From Emticicia agri (GTDB taxonomy: Bacteria > Bacteroidota > Bacteroidia > Cytophagales > Spirosomataceae), in the NCBI GenBank assembly GCA_945860265.1, contig CAMAQF010000010.1, forward strand, positions 1-64,000: 64,000 nucleotides of DNA, given 5' to 3'. The notes under the pieces are model-generated. The model searched no databases. It saw only the letters and a program-made list of their open reading frames with translations, and had not been told where the DNA came from. This document shows positions 17,982 through 27,158 of the stretch, piece by piece (positions within the stretch are counted from its first letter, which is position 1; every line of letters begins with the position of its first letter). A program made the position numbers and the translations under genes.

Positions 17982-19072
17982 TATTCAGATAAACTATTAA
18001 TTAATTCGTTCATTTTTTCTTTTACAACCAATCCATTGTACTTAATTTCTGAACTTTTGAACAAACTTACCTTCACTTTCTTTATATTTTGCAAATCGAA
18101 AAATATTTTTTGCCCTAAAACTTGTGCCATCTTCACAGGCACAGCGTTTCCAATCATTTTGTAACCTGCAACTACACTATTGTAATGAAATACGAAGTCA
18201 TCAGGAAATGTCTGTATTCTTGCACATTCACGGACACTCAATCTTCTATATAGATGCTCTTTTCCTCTTACAAATTCCCTAATATTTTGCTCAATAAAAT
18301 TCATTTTGGGTGCTTGGGGATGAATTGGTGCATGCCGACCACCAGCTTGAATTGTGAATGAAACTTCATCCCATGAGCGTACTCGGTTTCTAGACATAAA
18401 AATTGAAGAGAAACCACCAGTCATGTACTCATGATTTTGAATCAAACAATCTTTACCATTAGTGTAATTACCAGTTTTTGCAGGTAAAACATTCTCTCTT
18501 AAATCCCCAATTGCCTCTTCAAGAATAACTTTATTTTTTACAGTAATAGGTTCTGGAAATTGAAATTTTAATCCTAAATCATTTCTATAACCAATAAAAA
18601 ACACTCTTTTTCTATCTTGTGGTACACCAAAATCTGAAACATTTAATAATTGAAAAGATAAATCATAACCAATGTCTGTAAACATCTGCTTTATATTAGC
18701 AAGTGCTTCTTTATGTATAGGCAATAGCATTCCCGATACATTTTCAGCCAAAAAAAACTTAGGTCTCTTATCTGCTAAAATTCGCATAAATTCATAAAAA
18801 AGCTGTCCCCTCTTATCAGTAATACCTCTTTTTGAGCCTGCTTCGGACCAACTTTGGCATGGTGGACCACCAATAATACCGTCACAATCTGGTACTTCAT
18901 CAGAAGGAATATCAACAATACTTCTTCTATCTAAATGTGTATTATCATGGTTTTTCTCATATGTTTCCCAAATTTCTCTATCATATTCATTTGCCCAAAT
19001 TACATCAAAGCCAGCTTTTTCAAAGCCTAAATCAAGACCACCCGCACCTGCAAAAAAAGACACTATTTTCAT
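17981..19072 (-). CDS. DNA (cytosine-5-)-methyltransferase, M.HaeIII-like
   Basis: A 363-residue C5 methylase with motif I FFAGAGGLDLGFEKAG (6-21), motif IV GGPPCQSWSEAG with catalytic C72, motif VI ENV (110-112), motif VIII QDRKRVFFIG (152-161), and motifs IX-X RRLSVRECARIQTFPDDF and YKMIGNAVPV. The variable target-recognition region (HEYMTGGFSSIFMSRNRVRSW then IQAGGRHAPIHPQAP) parallels M.HaeIII residue for residue in large part, which predicts methylation of the internal C of GGCC. The C-terminus is about 25 residues longer than M.HaeIII. It lies first in a two-gene operon with the endonuclease. Confidence 0.93.
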   Translation of the reverse strand: MKIVSFFAGAGGLDLGFEKAGFDVIWANEYDREIWETYEKNHDNTHLDRRSIVDIPSDEVPDCDGIIGGPPCQSWSEAGSKRGITDKRGQLFYEFMRILADKRPKFFLAENVSGMLLPIHKEALANIKQMFTDIGYDLSFQLLNVSDFGVPQDRKRVFFIGYRNDLGLKFQFPEPITVKNKVILEEAIGDLRENVLPAKTGNYTNGKDCLIQNHEYMTGGFSSIFMSRNRVRSWDEVSFTIQAGGRHAPIHPQAPKMNFIEQNIREFVRGKEHLYRRLSVRECARIQTFPDDFVFHYNSVVAGYKMIGNAVPVKMAQVLGQKIFFDLQNIKKVKVSLFKSSEIKYNGLVVKEKMNELINSLSE

Positions 19073-19279
19073 ATATACTTCAATAATTAATTGCGAGAGT
19101 AAACTTACCGTTTTATTAGAATGTGGATAAATATAAGTTAAGTTTTCAAACTACGAATCACAAATCATAGAATTGTGCTACTAAACTACAAAGAACGTAA
19201 AGAAAATTAATTTAAGAAGACACAAGACCAAAAATCTTTGCGAACTTTGCCTTGTAAAGTCCGCAGTTGGTAGTCAACG

Positions 19280-19310
19280 TTTAACAGAAAATTTAATTTA
19301 TTTAAATTTG
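19280..19310 (+). promoter_or_regulatory. Candidate promoter of the DUF4286 gene
   Basis: TAAATTTG at 19303-19310 fits the TAnnTTTG -7 element; TTTA at 19280-19283 is a one-base variant of the -33 TTTG at the usual 19-nt spacing. The start codon follows 29 bp later. Confidence 0.35.
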
Positions 19311-19338
19311 GAAGACAAATTCCACAAAAAAACGAATC

Positions 19339-19641
19339 ATGTTTATATTTAATATCACCTTTAATGTCGAAAGTAGAATTTCTGAACAATGGGTAAAATG
19401 GATGAAAACAAATTTTATACCACTTGCATTAGAAACCAAACTTCTGAAAGAAATTAAGGTAATGAGGCTTTTGAACGAAAAAGAAAACGAAGACCGAACG
19501 TACGCATTTCAACTTCATTTCAAAAACATGGAAGATTTTATACAATTTGAAATGCAGCATCGTGAACGAATTTCGGACAGATACCAAATGCTTTTCAGAG
19601 GAAAACTCGTTGAGTTTACTACTTTGCTTCAAGAAGTTTAA
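19339..19641 (+). CDS. DUF4286 family protein
   Basis: A 100-residue cytoplasmic protein with the ferredoxin-like DUF4286 pattern: MFIFNITFNVESRISEQWVK at the start, a short helix W-KWMKTNFIP, and HFKNMEDFIQFEMQHRERIS followed by MLFRGKLVEFTTLLQ. Function is not known for this family; the fold resembles small antibiotic-monooxygenase-like dimers. It runs opposite to both neighbours and has its own candidate promoter. Confidence 0.8.
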   Translation: MFIFNITFNVESRISEQWVKWMKTNFIPLALETKLLKEIKVMRLLNEKENEDRTYAFQLHFKNMEDFIQFEMQHRERISDRYQMLFRGKLVEFTTLLQEV

Positions 19642-19645
19642 AAAT

Positions 19646-22453
19646 TTAATTTTTCTTCCCTCCTTGATTTTTAAGGCTGTAAGTAAACGTCAGCAAAAAA
19701 TATCTACTTATAGCATTTGAACGGTCGATTTCAAAGAAATTTTCATCCGAACGTTGTGAAAGATATATATTCCGTTTGAACACATCTTGTACAGAAAGCA
19801 TCAATTCTCCACGATTGTTTTTCAAGAAAAGATGTTTGACTGCCACTTTGAGAATCGGAATTGGCTTTAGATTGCTTGATAATCTTGAACTTTGATAATA
19901 TGTATAATCAAAATCAGTAGCGAAAGTAAATTCTTTGGTGATTTTCCAACGGAAATCGGTCGTATTTTTAAATACTGAAAAAGTCTGATTAAATTCTTTA
20001 TTTACCGAATATTCGACGAAAGATTTTTGGTAATTGGTATTGAAAACAAAATTAATTTTATCGGTCAAATAAGTAATCTTAAAATCGCCACGATATTGAT
20101 TTTGAGTATTAAGATTATTCACACCATTGACCATATTATTGCTCTGAGAAACTAAGTATCTTGGGTTAAGCGAAAATCGTATTTTATTTTTTTGTTTACC
20201 CACCGAAAAATTATAATAAAACCCTAAACTGGCATTCCAACGATACGGCAAATTTACGGGCTGAGTAGTCCTGACAAGGGTTTCGCTGATAGTTTGGGCA
20301 TAGCCAATGGCATTTTGAGTATAATTCATGTTACCATATAAGCCAATATTAGTAAAGGTTTTCGAGTTAAAAATGTTTTGATTGATATTTAGTCGATGAA
20401 TATATTCGGGTTTAAGTTCAGGGTTTCCGAGTACAATATTTTGTGGGTTATTATTGACCGTAATTGGCTGTAAATCTCGCACCGATGGCTCATTAATGGC
20501 TGTGTTGTATTCGAGCGTAATGCCATTATTTTTGTTATTTTTTTTACTATTTTTATCAGTATTTTTCGTTGCATTTTTTCGGAATGAATATCTCAGTGAA
20601 GGTAAAACATTTTGAAATGAACGCTCTAAAATATTATCGCTCGTACGCTTCACGATACTTTGCAAAACCGATTTTTGGTAAAAAACACCCACCATAAAAG
20701 TTTTTTCTTTTGTTTCGCTATTAACCTTAAAACCAGCCTGTTGAAAATTAAAATTGCTGCTATACGCATTACTCGACGTAAGATTTTGCACCAATTTATT
20801 ATTCACAATATCCCAAACATCAAAATTTGAGCGATTTACATTTTGTTGGTAAGCATAATTTCCTTCGAACGTCATGTTTTTGACCAAAGGCTCAGTAAAT
20901 GCCACCTGAATCCTCTGATTTTGTTGCGTCGTTCGGCGGTCATTTTCTTGCTTAATAATTCGCTCAACGATTGCTCCGTTTACTTGATTTCTGTTCAAAG
21001 TATTTGTCGAATCATCATTTTTATCATTATTCAAATTAAAAACAGTATTCAAACTGATGGTTCTACGGGGTAAAGTAAAGCGATGACGAAGCAAAAGATT
21101 ATTATTGAAACTAACTCCCTGCGAATGATTCCGAACATTTCGATTAGAATTATTTTCGACGGTATCGCCCGCTGTAAATGTGCTGATTTTTGAGATGCTA
21201 TTCGTAAAAGCATCGCCTGAGACAGTGTTTAGGGAAGTAGTAAATTTCAAAAGATTACGTTCATCGAAATGATGAGTAAGTGTTGCATTGAGTCGATGGT
21301 TGAAATTATCCCGATTTTGATTAGTATTTTGGTCGGTATTAATTGTTTTTGCGGGTAAAAAACTTTGTCTGAATAAGTTTCTAACTAAATCAGTATGGCT
21401 GGCATTGAAAAAATAGCTACTCTGCAAGGAAGATTTTTTGGCATATTGATTATTGTAATTAAAACCAGCTCCTTCGGTAGCAGTTATTCCGGGGCGTTTA
21501 CCTACCACTATTGGCAAATTGACATTAGCCGAGCCGTTACCTCCCCCACCGCCACGATTCGACTGTGAATTTAAACTCGAAAAGTTGGCGGCATCTTGTG
21601 GTGTAAAACCTTGTTGATTAAGGTTATTGAACAAACCGATGACCGAAAACTGCTGACTCGGACTAAAGCGATTGATTGATGTTTTAGCATTATAATAACC
21701 ATGATTGTTCTCAATTTGCGGAACTCCTGCTACCGATGCAAAGCCCATAGTACCTTTTTTGTGGGTATTTTTAAGCGTTACATTTATCACCATCTCTCGC
21801 TCGCCATCGTCAACACCCGAAAACTCAGCTTGTTCGGTCTTTTTTTCTACTACTTGAATCTTTTCTATCGATTCAGCAGGTAAATTTTTCAGTGCCAGTT
21901 GTGGGTCGTTTCCAAAAAACTCCTTGCCGTCTATATATATTTTCTTAATTACCTTATTTTGAGTTTTAATACCCCCATTTTCGTCGATTTCAAGAGCCGG
22001 CACTTTTCTCAATAGATCTTCGAGGTTATCGTTTTGCTGGGGTTTCAGCACGCCCGCATCGAACTCGAGAGTATCTTTCTTTACGGCAACTGGTTCTTTA
22101 TTTCCTTTCACAACCACCTCATTCAGGATATTGTTGGCACTATTCACCTGTAATTTTCCTAAATCTGTTATATTTTCAATAACAGAAATTGCGTGAAAAG
22201 TCCTAGAATAACCAACAACCGATATTTTGAAAAGATACTTAGTTATCAAAAGCCCCGAAAACTCAAAAGTTCCGTCTTCTTTTGTCAGTTGATTGGCTAT
22301 ATTGGAAGAATCCTTAGATGATAACAGGCTGATAGTAGCAAACGGTATAGGCTGATTGTTCTCATCAACAATAAGCCCTTTTACAGTAGATTTTTGTTGG
22401 GCAAATACCAAAGACGAGAGCAACATAAATATAAGTATTAATGCTTGTTTCAT
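19646..22453 (-). CDS. Outer-membrane beta-barrel protein with carboxypeptidase-like N-domain (TonB-receptor related)
   Basis: A 935-residue exported protein: signal peptide MKQALILIFMLLSSLVFAQQ, a CarboxypepD_reg-like domain (KGLIVDENNQPIPFATISLL, about 24-105), a plug-like segment (LEDLLRKVPALEIDENGGIK then KKIYIDGKEFFGNDPQLALK, about 142-195), and a long asparagine-rich barrel with an aromatic C-terminal strand YFLLTFTYSLKNQ. This is the outer membrane beta-barrel type of bacteroidete TonB-dependent transporter relatives, which usually stand without a SusD partner, as here. The substrate is unknown. It lies opposite to and 4 bp from the DUF4286 stop codon. Confidence 0.85.
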   Translation of the reverse strand: MKQALILIFMLLSSLVFAQQKSTVKGLIVDENNQPIPFATISLLSSKDSSNIANQLTKEDGTFEFSGLLITKYLFKISVVGYSRTFHAISVIENITDLGKLQVNSANNILNEVVVKGNKEPVAVKKDTLEFDAGVLKPQQNDNLEDLLRKVPALEIDENGGIKTQNKVIKKIYIDGKEFFGNDPQLALKNLPAESIEKIQVVEKKTEQAEFSGVDDGEREMVINVTLKNTHKKGTMGFASVAGVPQIENNHGYYNAKTSINRFSPSQQFSVIGLFNNLNQQGFTPQDAANFSSLNSQSNRGGGGGNGSANVNLPIVVGKRPGITATEGAGFNYNNQYAKKSSLQSSYFFNASHTDLVRNLFRQSFLPAKTINTDQNTNQNRDNFNHRLNATLTHHFDERNLLKFTTSLNTVSGDAFTNSISKISTFTAGDTVENNSNRNVRNHSQGVSFNNNLLLRHRFTLPRRTISLNTVFNLNNDKNDDSTNTLNRNQVNGAIVERIIKQENDRRTTQQNQRIQVAFTEPLVKNMTFEGNYAYQQNVNRSNFDVWDIVNNKLVQNLTSSNAYSSNFNFQQAGFKVNSETKEKTFMVGVFYQKSVLQSIVKRTSDNILERSFQNVLPSLRYSFRKNATKNTDKNSKKNNKNNGITLEYNTAINEPSVRDLQPITVNNNPQNIVLGNPELKPEYIHRLNINQNIFNSKTFTNIGLYGNMNYTQNAIGYAQTISETLVRTTQPVNLPYRWNASLGFYYNFSVGKQKNKIRFSLNPRYLVSQSNNMVNGVNNLNTQNQYRGDFKITYLTDKINFVFNTNYQKSFVEYSVNKEFNQTFSVFKNTTDFRWKITKEFTFATDFDYTYYQSSRLSSNLKPIPILKVAVKHLFLKNNRGELMLSVQDVFKRNIYLSQRSDENFFEIDRSNAISRYFLLTFTYSLKNQGGKKN

Positions 22454-22616
22454 CTATTTTTTGCCTAAAAAGGAGTTTCTTAGATTTTTTTTCCTTAATA
22501 ATGTACTTTACAAATATAATCACTGAATTAATAGTTGCTACATTAATATGTAAAGAAAACGTCAAGCGTGTACTTTTAGCAGACCAAAAATGCAAAAAAT
22601 TCGTCTAAAGATAACA

Positions 22617-23537
22617 TTAATTAAATAAAATTGTAAATTTTGAAGGCATTTCAGATTCAAAACGCAGGTCTTTTTTCGTAATTGGGTGCTTAAACGCCAA
22701 TACCCAAGCATGCAATCCGAGACGTTTAATGGGGTCGGTTTTTGCACCATATTTTTCGTCACCCACTACCGAATGACCAATGTCTTTGGCATGAACCCTA
22801 ATCTGGTTTTTGCGTCCAGTTTCGAGGTTTACTTTCAATAACGAAAAGTTTTTATTGCTTCTCAAAACCTCATAATGCGTAATTGCTTGCTGACCAACTT
22901 CTGGATTTTTACTTGAATATACAACCAAAGCCTTACTTTCGACCAAATATGAGGTAATTGTATCTTGTTTTTTCTCAACATATCCTTCAACAACTGCCAA
23001 GTAAGTACGTTCTTCGATTGTGGCATTCCATGATTCTTGTAGGAGTTTTTGGATTTTTTCGCTCTTGGCAAACATCATCAAACCTGAAGTCTCTCTGTCA
23101 AGGCGATGTACTACAAAAATCCTATTTCGTGGATCTTGTTTTTTTACATGACTACTCAAAGTGCTGTATGCTGTATTATCTTTTTGTTTTTCAGTTGCAA
23201 TAGAAAGTACACCAGCTTGTTTTTCGATAACGATAAGATATTGGTCTTCAAAAATAATGTTTAGTCCACGGTATTTTTGTTCTTCGGGGGCTTTTTTCCA
23301 TTTTACCTCAACAACCTGTTCGGGTTTGAGTGTATGATTGAACTGAGTAATTGGCTGATTATCAACGTAAATCTGCTTGTCTCGCAACAAAGTCTTTATA
23401 TCATTTCGGCTTCGTTTTTTAATATTTGTCAGTAAAAAGACTAAAAGTTCGGTATCTTCGATAACTTTGAACTGAGTTGAGACCGACCTTGTAGGTTTGT
23501 CTGTTTTCGGCTTAAATTTCCTATCTTGCTGTCTCAT
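22617..23537 (-). CDS. RluA-family 23S rRNA/tRNA pseudouridine synthase
   Basis: A 306-residue RNA-modifying enzyme. An S4-like RNA-binding domain covers about 30-80 (FLLTNIKKRSRNDIKTLLRD). The catalytic domain follows, with HRLDRETSGLMMFAKS (144-159) holding catalytic D147, and KNQIRVHAKDIGHSVVGDEKYG as motif III. It converts specific uridines of RNA to pseudouridine. Which of the RluA, RluC or RluD sites is used cannot be told. Divergently arranged with the thioredoxin gene across 152 bp. Confidence 0.9.
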   Translation of the reverse strand: MRQQDRKFKPKTDKPTRSVSTQFKVIEDTELLVFLLTNIKKRSRNDIKTLLRDKQIYVDNQPITQFNHTLKPEQVVEVKWKKAPEEQKYRGLNIIFEDQYLIVIEKQAGVLSIATEKQKDNTAYSTLSSHVKKQDPRNRIFVVHRLDRETSGLMMFAKSEKIQKLLQESWNATIEERTYLAVVEGYVEKKQDTITSYLVESKALVVYSSKNPEVGQQAITHYEVLRSNKNFSLLKVNLETGRKNQIRVHAKDIGHSVVGDEKYGAKTDPIKRLGLHAWVLAFKHPITKKDLRFESEMPSKFTILFN

Positions 23538-23689
23538 TTTTACTATTTTTCTCTAAATTTTTGTTCAAAGGTAGGTAGAAATTCGTTTAAAATTTGAGTA
23601 AAATGGCTTAATCAATCATATATGATGCAGGCAAAGAACCAAAACCTAAGAAAAAACGTAGTGTAAATTCAGTAAAACAATTTAATGCA

Positions 23690-23989
23690 ATGATTGGTAC
23701 TTTTGAAGAATTAGTAGGTTCGGAAGAGCCTGTTTTGATAGATTTTACAGCCGAATGGTGCAAACCTTGCCGAAAAATAGATGCCATGCTAAATCAGTTG
23801 GTTGAGGAGCTCGATGAAAACATTACAATTATGAAAATCGACGTTGATAAAAACCCAGCCCTTCGTAAAAAATATGCTATTGACGCTGTACCTACCTTAA
23901 TTTTGTTTCAAAAAAGTAAACAATTATGGCGTCATACAGGACTAATTTCGGTTCCTGAAGTAGTGAGAGCAGTAAATAGAGCTTTGTAA
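23690..23989 (+). CDS. Thioredoxin-like protein with CKPC active site
   Basis: A 99-residue cytoplasmic thioredoxin fold. The active site is AEWCKPCRKI (C24, C27), with K where classic thioredoxins have G (WCGPC); the cis-proline is in AVPTLILF (about 75). It should reduce disulphides in the cytoplasm. The replacement of Gly by Lys may shift the redox potential. No signal peptide. It is monocistronic. Confidence 0.9.
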   Translation: MIGTFEELVGSEEPVLIDFTAEWCKPCRKIDAMLNQLVEELDENITIMKIDVDKNPALRKKYAIDAVPTLILFQKSKQLWRHTGLISVPEVVRAVNRAL

Positions 23990-24095
23990 ATAGCAAAGAT
24001 AAAATGTGGTACACTGCTATCCGCGATAAAAGAGGTGTGCTTCATTTTGTTTGAAAGCGTTTTTTCTCGATAACAAAAGGTTAAAAACCTGTTCT

Positions 24096-27000
24096 TTACT
24101 GAATAACAATTCGACTAAAACCTCGATTATTACGTTCGAGGCGAATCTGGGTAGTGATTCGCTCTTTTATTGACTCTACATGCGAGATAATTCCGATATT
24201 CTTTTGAGCTTCTTGCTGCAATTTTTCTAGCGTATTCAATGCTAAATCAAGAGTTTCTGGGTCGAGCGTGCCAAAGCCTTCATCAATAAATAGACTTTCT
24301 AGTTTGATATTTTTTGATGCCAAATCCGATAAAGCCAGTGCCAGCGACAAGCTTATCATAAAGGTTTCTCCACCCGAAAGGGTTTTTACGGAGCGGCGTT
24401 CGTTGCCCATATACAAATCTACAATCATCAATTCATCTTCTTCCTGTTCACCAGGTTTATCGAGCAAATATCTATCTGATAAATCGGTAAGACGGCGATT
24501 TGTCAAAGCCATTAATCTTGAAAGTGTCAATCCTTGGGCGAAAGTGGCAAACTTTTTACCATCGGCATTACCGATATATTTACCCAAAAGTTCCCATTTT
24601 AAATTGTCTTTTTCTAAGATTTGCAATTGAGTCTGTAATTGTTTAATCGCTGCTTTGGTTTGAGTTTGAGTTACCAAATTTACTGCTATTTCTACTTGCT
24701 CTTTTCTAATCTCTTCTTGCTTGGCTTTGGTATCATGTTCTTGCGTAATTAAAGTATTTAACTCTACGCTACCATCATCTTTTAGTTTGACTTCATCCAA
24801 ATCTTTTTGATGGTCTTTTATCTGCTCAACCAAAGTCTGAATTACCAAAAGTAGGGCTTGCTTTTTCTCTCTTAATGCCTTTGCATTTTCACTATTCAAA
24901 ATCGCCAGTTGACAAGTTTTTAGATCTTCAAAACCGACTAATTTTACTTGATTTTCAAGATTTACTTGTTCAGTATCAAACGTTTTTTGTTTAGGTGAAA
25001 TTTCTTCCTTAATGTCTTTGATAATTTTGGTAGAAAATTGAATATTGGCTTGTGTTTTCACAAACCCAGTCTGAATATCATTGTATTCTTTTTCAAAACT
25101 CGTACCACTATAAAGTTCTTTTAGTTGGGTAATTAGTAAAAAATACTCACCTTGCAAAACCTTCGTGGAAGAACATAGGCGATACAGATTTTGTAAATCC
25201 TTAAGTTTTGCAGCTTTATTTTCGATTCCATTCAAAGCATTTTGTTGGGTTTCGATTATTTTTATTTGATCATCAATGATGTCGGTATTCCCTCCTACTT
25301 TTTCAAGTTTCAGTGCTTGTTTTTTCTCTTCAATTTTTTCTTTTATTGCCAAAATTTGCTCATTGAAAGTGGCAATTTTAGCAATCGCATTTGCTAATAA
25401 AACATTAGCTGAAGCGAGTTTTGTATTGAGGTCTTGAAAGCTTTCATGTAGGGCCTTTTCTTCATTTTTAGCTTCACTGAGTTTTAAATCAATCTCAACA
25501 TAATTATTGGCATAATGACTCAAAAATGGGTGCTCGAGCGAGCCGCAAAGCGGGCATGGCTCGTCTTTTTTGAGTAAAGTCTGGCGGTCTTTTTCAAAGT
25601 TATATGATTTACCGAGTGTTTCTTTTTCAGTTTCTAGTTGCTTGATTTTTTGACTAATTTCTACAAGCAACTTATGTATTTTTTCAAGTTTTGGCTTTTG
25701 TGTAGTTATAAAGGTATTTTGTAGTTTTTCTTGCTCTTGTTCTTTTTTTGCATCATCATTTATCTTCACATACTCCCAAACGAATTGTTTCAAAACACTA
25801 TAATTTCGGTGTTCTTCGGTCAAATTTTCTCTTTTCGTCGCAACTTCTTCTAAAGCCGTAATTTGTGCAATTTTAAAAGTTTCATCAAGCGTATTTTTGT
25901 GGGTAAGACCTACATTTTTTATGCTTTCAATTATCTCATCGGTAATTTGTCGAAAGTCAAAACGCAGCGATTTTTCAGAAATTTTATTGATTAATTCTTC
26001 AATCTGAGTTTCATTATTTTTTTTAGCTACTTCTTGTAAACTTCTTTTGTTTTCGAGTTGGGTTAATTTTTCTCGAAAATTTTGCAGCATTTTGAGGGCA
26101 TTTTCCAGATTGACCGTATTTTGTTCTTTGGTTAACTCACCAATTTTATTCAAAATTTTATTGAGTAAACCTATGTTTTTTTCCAAACTTTCCTCTTCAC
26201 TCCTCAAACGTTCTTGCAAGACTTGAAGTGCTTTTTGCTGACTTTCAAGTTGCAAAATAAGCGACTGAAAAGGTTCAGCTTTTTCGTGATTTTGTAGTTT
26301 TTTTGCTTCATAACTCTCAAAATCGTTTAAACTTTGTTGTTCTTTGGCTTGTTTTTCACTTTTTTCAACAATGCTTTTCTGAAAATTTAATAATTGATTT
26401 TTGAGTTCGACTTTGGTTTTAAAAATCTGTATTTGAGCTTCTAATTCACTTGAAATTTTTTCAATCTCGATTTTACGATTCAACCAACTTTGTTCTTGTT
26501 CGGGTGAGCTAAGTTTGCGGTTTTCGGTATCGATATTAGTACTTAAATCTTTAAGGACTTGCTCTTTTTCTTTGGCAATTTCAAAGGCTTTTTTGCCGAG
26601 TTTTCGGTAGATTTGAGTGCCTGTTATGTCTTCGAGAAGTTTCCCTCGTTCATCTTTCCCTGACTTTAAAAACTTAGCAAATTCACCCTGAGAAAGTAAA
26701 ATTGATTTGATAAATTGGTCGTATGAAAGTCCAATTAGCTCTTCGTTTCGCTTTGGGATTTCACTTTTTTTGAGAGGTAATAATTGGCCAGTTTGTAAAT
26801 CGGTTATTTCCATGCCGTAATCATTGAGATTTTGATTACGGTTCATTTCAATCCACCATTTCGACACAAAACTGCCCGATTTGCACGAATACTCGACTTC
26901 AACGAAACATTCTCGCTCTCCTTTGGTCAGAATTGAGCCTGCCGAAGCCACAAAATCTTTCGATATTTTTTTATCAAATCTCGGAATTTGGTTGAAAAGT

Positions 27001-27158
27001 GCGAGCGTAATGGCATCTAAAAGCGTAGATTTTCCTGCACCAGTTGGCCCAACGATGGCAAAAAGCCCCGCTGATGCTAAAGGATTAATCGTAAAATCAA
27101 TTTCATGTTTATCCTTGAACGAATTGATATTTTTGAGGTATATTTTATTAATTTTCAT
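24096..27158 (-). CDS. sbcC: Exonuclease SbcC (Rad50-like ATPase subunit)
   Basis: A protein of about 1020 residues forming the SMC-like subunit of the SbcCD nuclease, which opens hairpins and trims protein-blocked DNA ends. Walker A GPTGAGKSTLLDAI lies near residue 40, followed by a Q-loop FIKSILLSQGEFAKFLK. Long coiled coils flank the zinc hook CPLCGSLEHP at about 535-540. The signature LSGGETFMISLSLALALSD and Walker B LESLFIDEGFGTLDPETLD are at the C-terminus. The ATG at 27158 (MKINKIYLKNINSF) is preferred over the one at 27170; it overlaps the end of sbcD by 11 bp, indicating translational coupling. Confidence 0.95.
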   Translation of the reverse strand: MKINKIYLKNINSFKDKHEIDFTINPLASAGLFAIVGPTGAGKSTLLDAITLALFNQIPRFDKKISKDFVASAGSILTKGERECFVEVEYSCKSGSFVSKWWIEMNRNQNLNDYGMEITDLQTGQLLPLKKSEIPKRNEELIGLSYDQFIKSILLSQGEFAKFLKSGKDERGKLLEDITGTQIYRKLGKKAFEIAKEKEQVLKDLSTNIDTENRKLSSPEQEQSWLNRKIEIEKISSELEAQIQIFKTKVELKNQLLNFQKSIVEKSEKQAKEQQSLNDFESYEAKKLQNHEKAEPFQSLILQLESQQKALQVLQERLRSEEESLEKNIGLLNKILNKIGELTKEQNTVNLENALKMLQNFREKLTQLENKRSLQEVAKKNNETQIEELINKISEKSLRFDFRQITDEIIESIKNVGLTHKNTLDETFKIAQITALEEVATKRENLTEEHRNYSVLKQFVWEYVKINDDAKKEQEQEKLQNTFITTQKPKLEKIHKLLVEISQKIKQLETEKETLGKSYNFEKDRQTLLKKDEPCPLCGSLEHPFLSHYANNYVEIDLKLSEAKNEEKALHESFQDLNTKLASANVLLANAIAKIATFNEQILAIKEKIEEKKQALKLEKVGGNTDIIDDQIKIIETQQNALNGIENKAAKLKDLQNLYRLCSSTKVLQGEYFLLITQLKELYSGTSFEKEYNDIQTGFVKTQANIQFSTKIIKDIKEEISPKQKTFDTEQVNLENQVKLVGFEDLKTCQLAILNSENAKALREKKQALLLVIQTLVEQIKDHQKDLDEVKLKDDGSVELNTLITQEHDTKAKQEEIRKEQVEIAVNLVTQTQTKAAIKQLQTQLQILEKDNLKWELLGKYIGNADGKKFATFAQGLTLSRLMALTNRRLTDLSDRYLLDKPGEQEEDELMIVDLYMGNERRSVKTLSGGETFMISLSLALALSDLASKNIKLESLFIDEGFGTLDPETLDLALNTLEKLQQEAQKNIGIISHVESIKERITTQIRLERNNRGFSRIVIQ

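Noticed and set aside
19207-19389. A 60-residue frame on the minus strand
   Set aside because: It overlaps the start of the DUF4286 gene, has no family pattern, and lies mostly in AT-rich spacer.
24000-24095. Terminator or small RNA between thioredoxin and sbcC
   Set aside because: No convincing stem with a T-run was found in this convergent gap.
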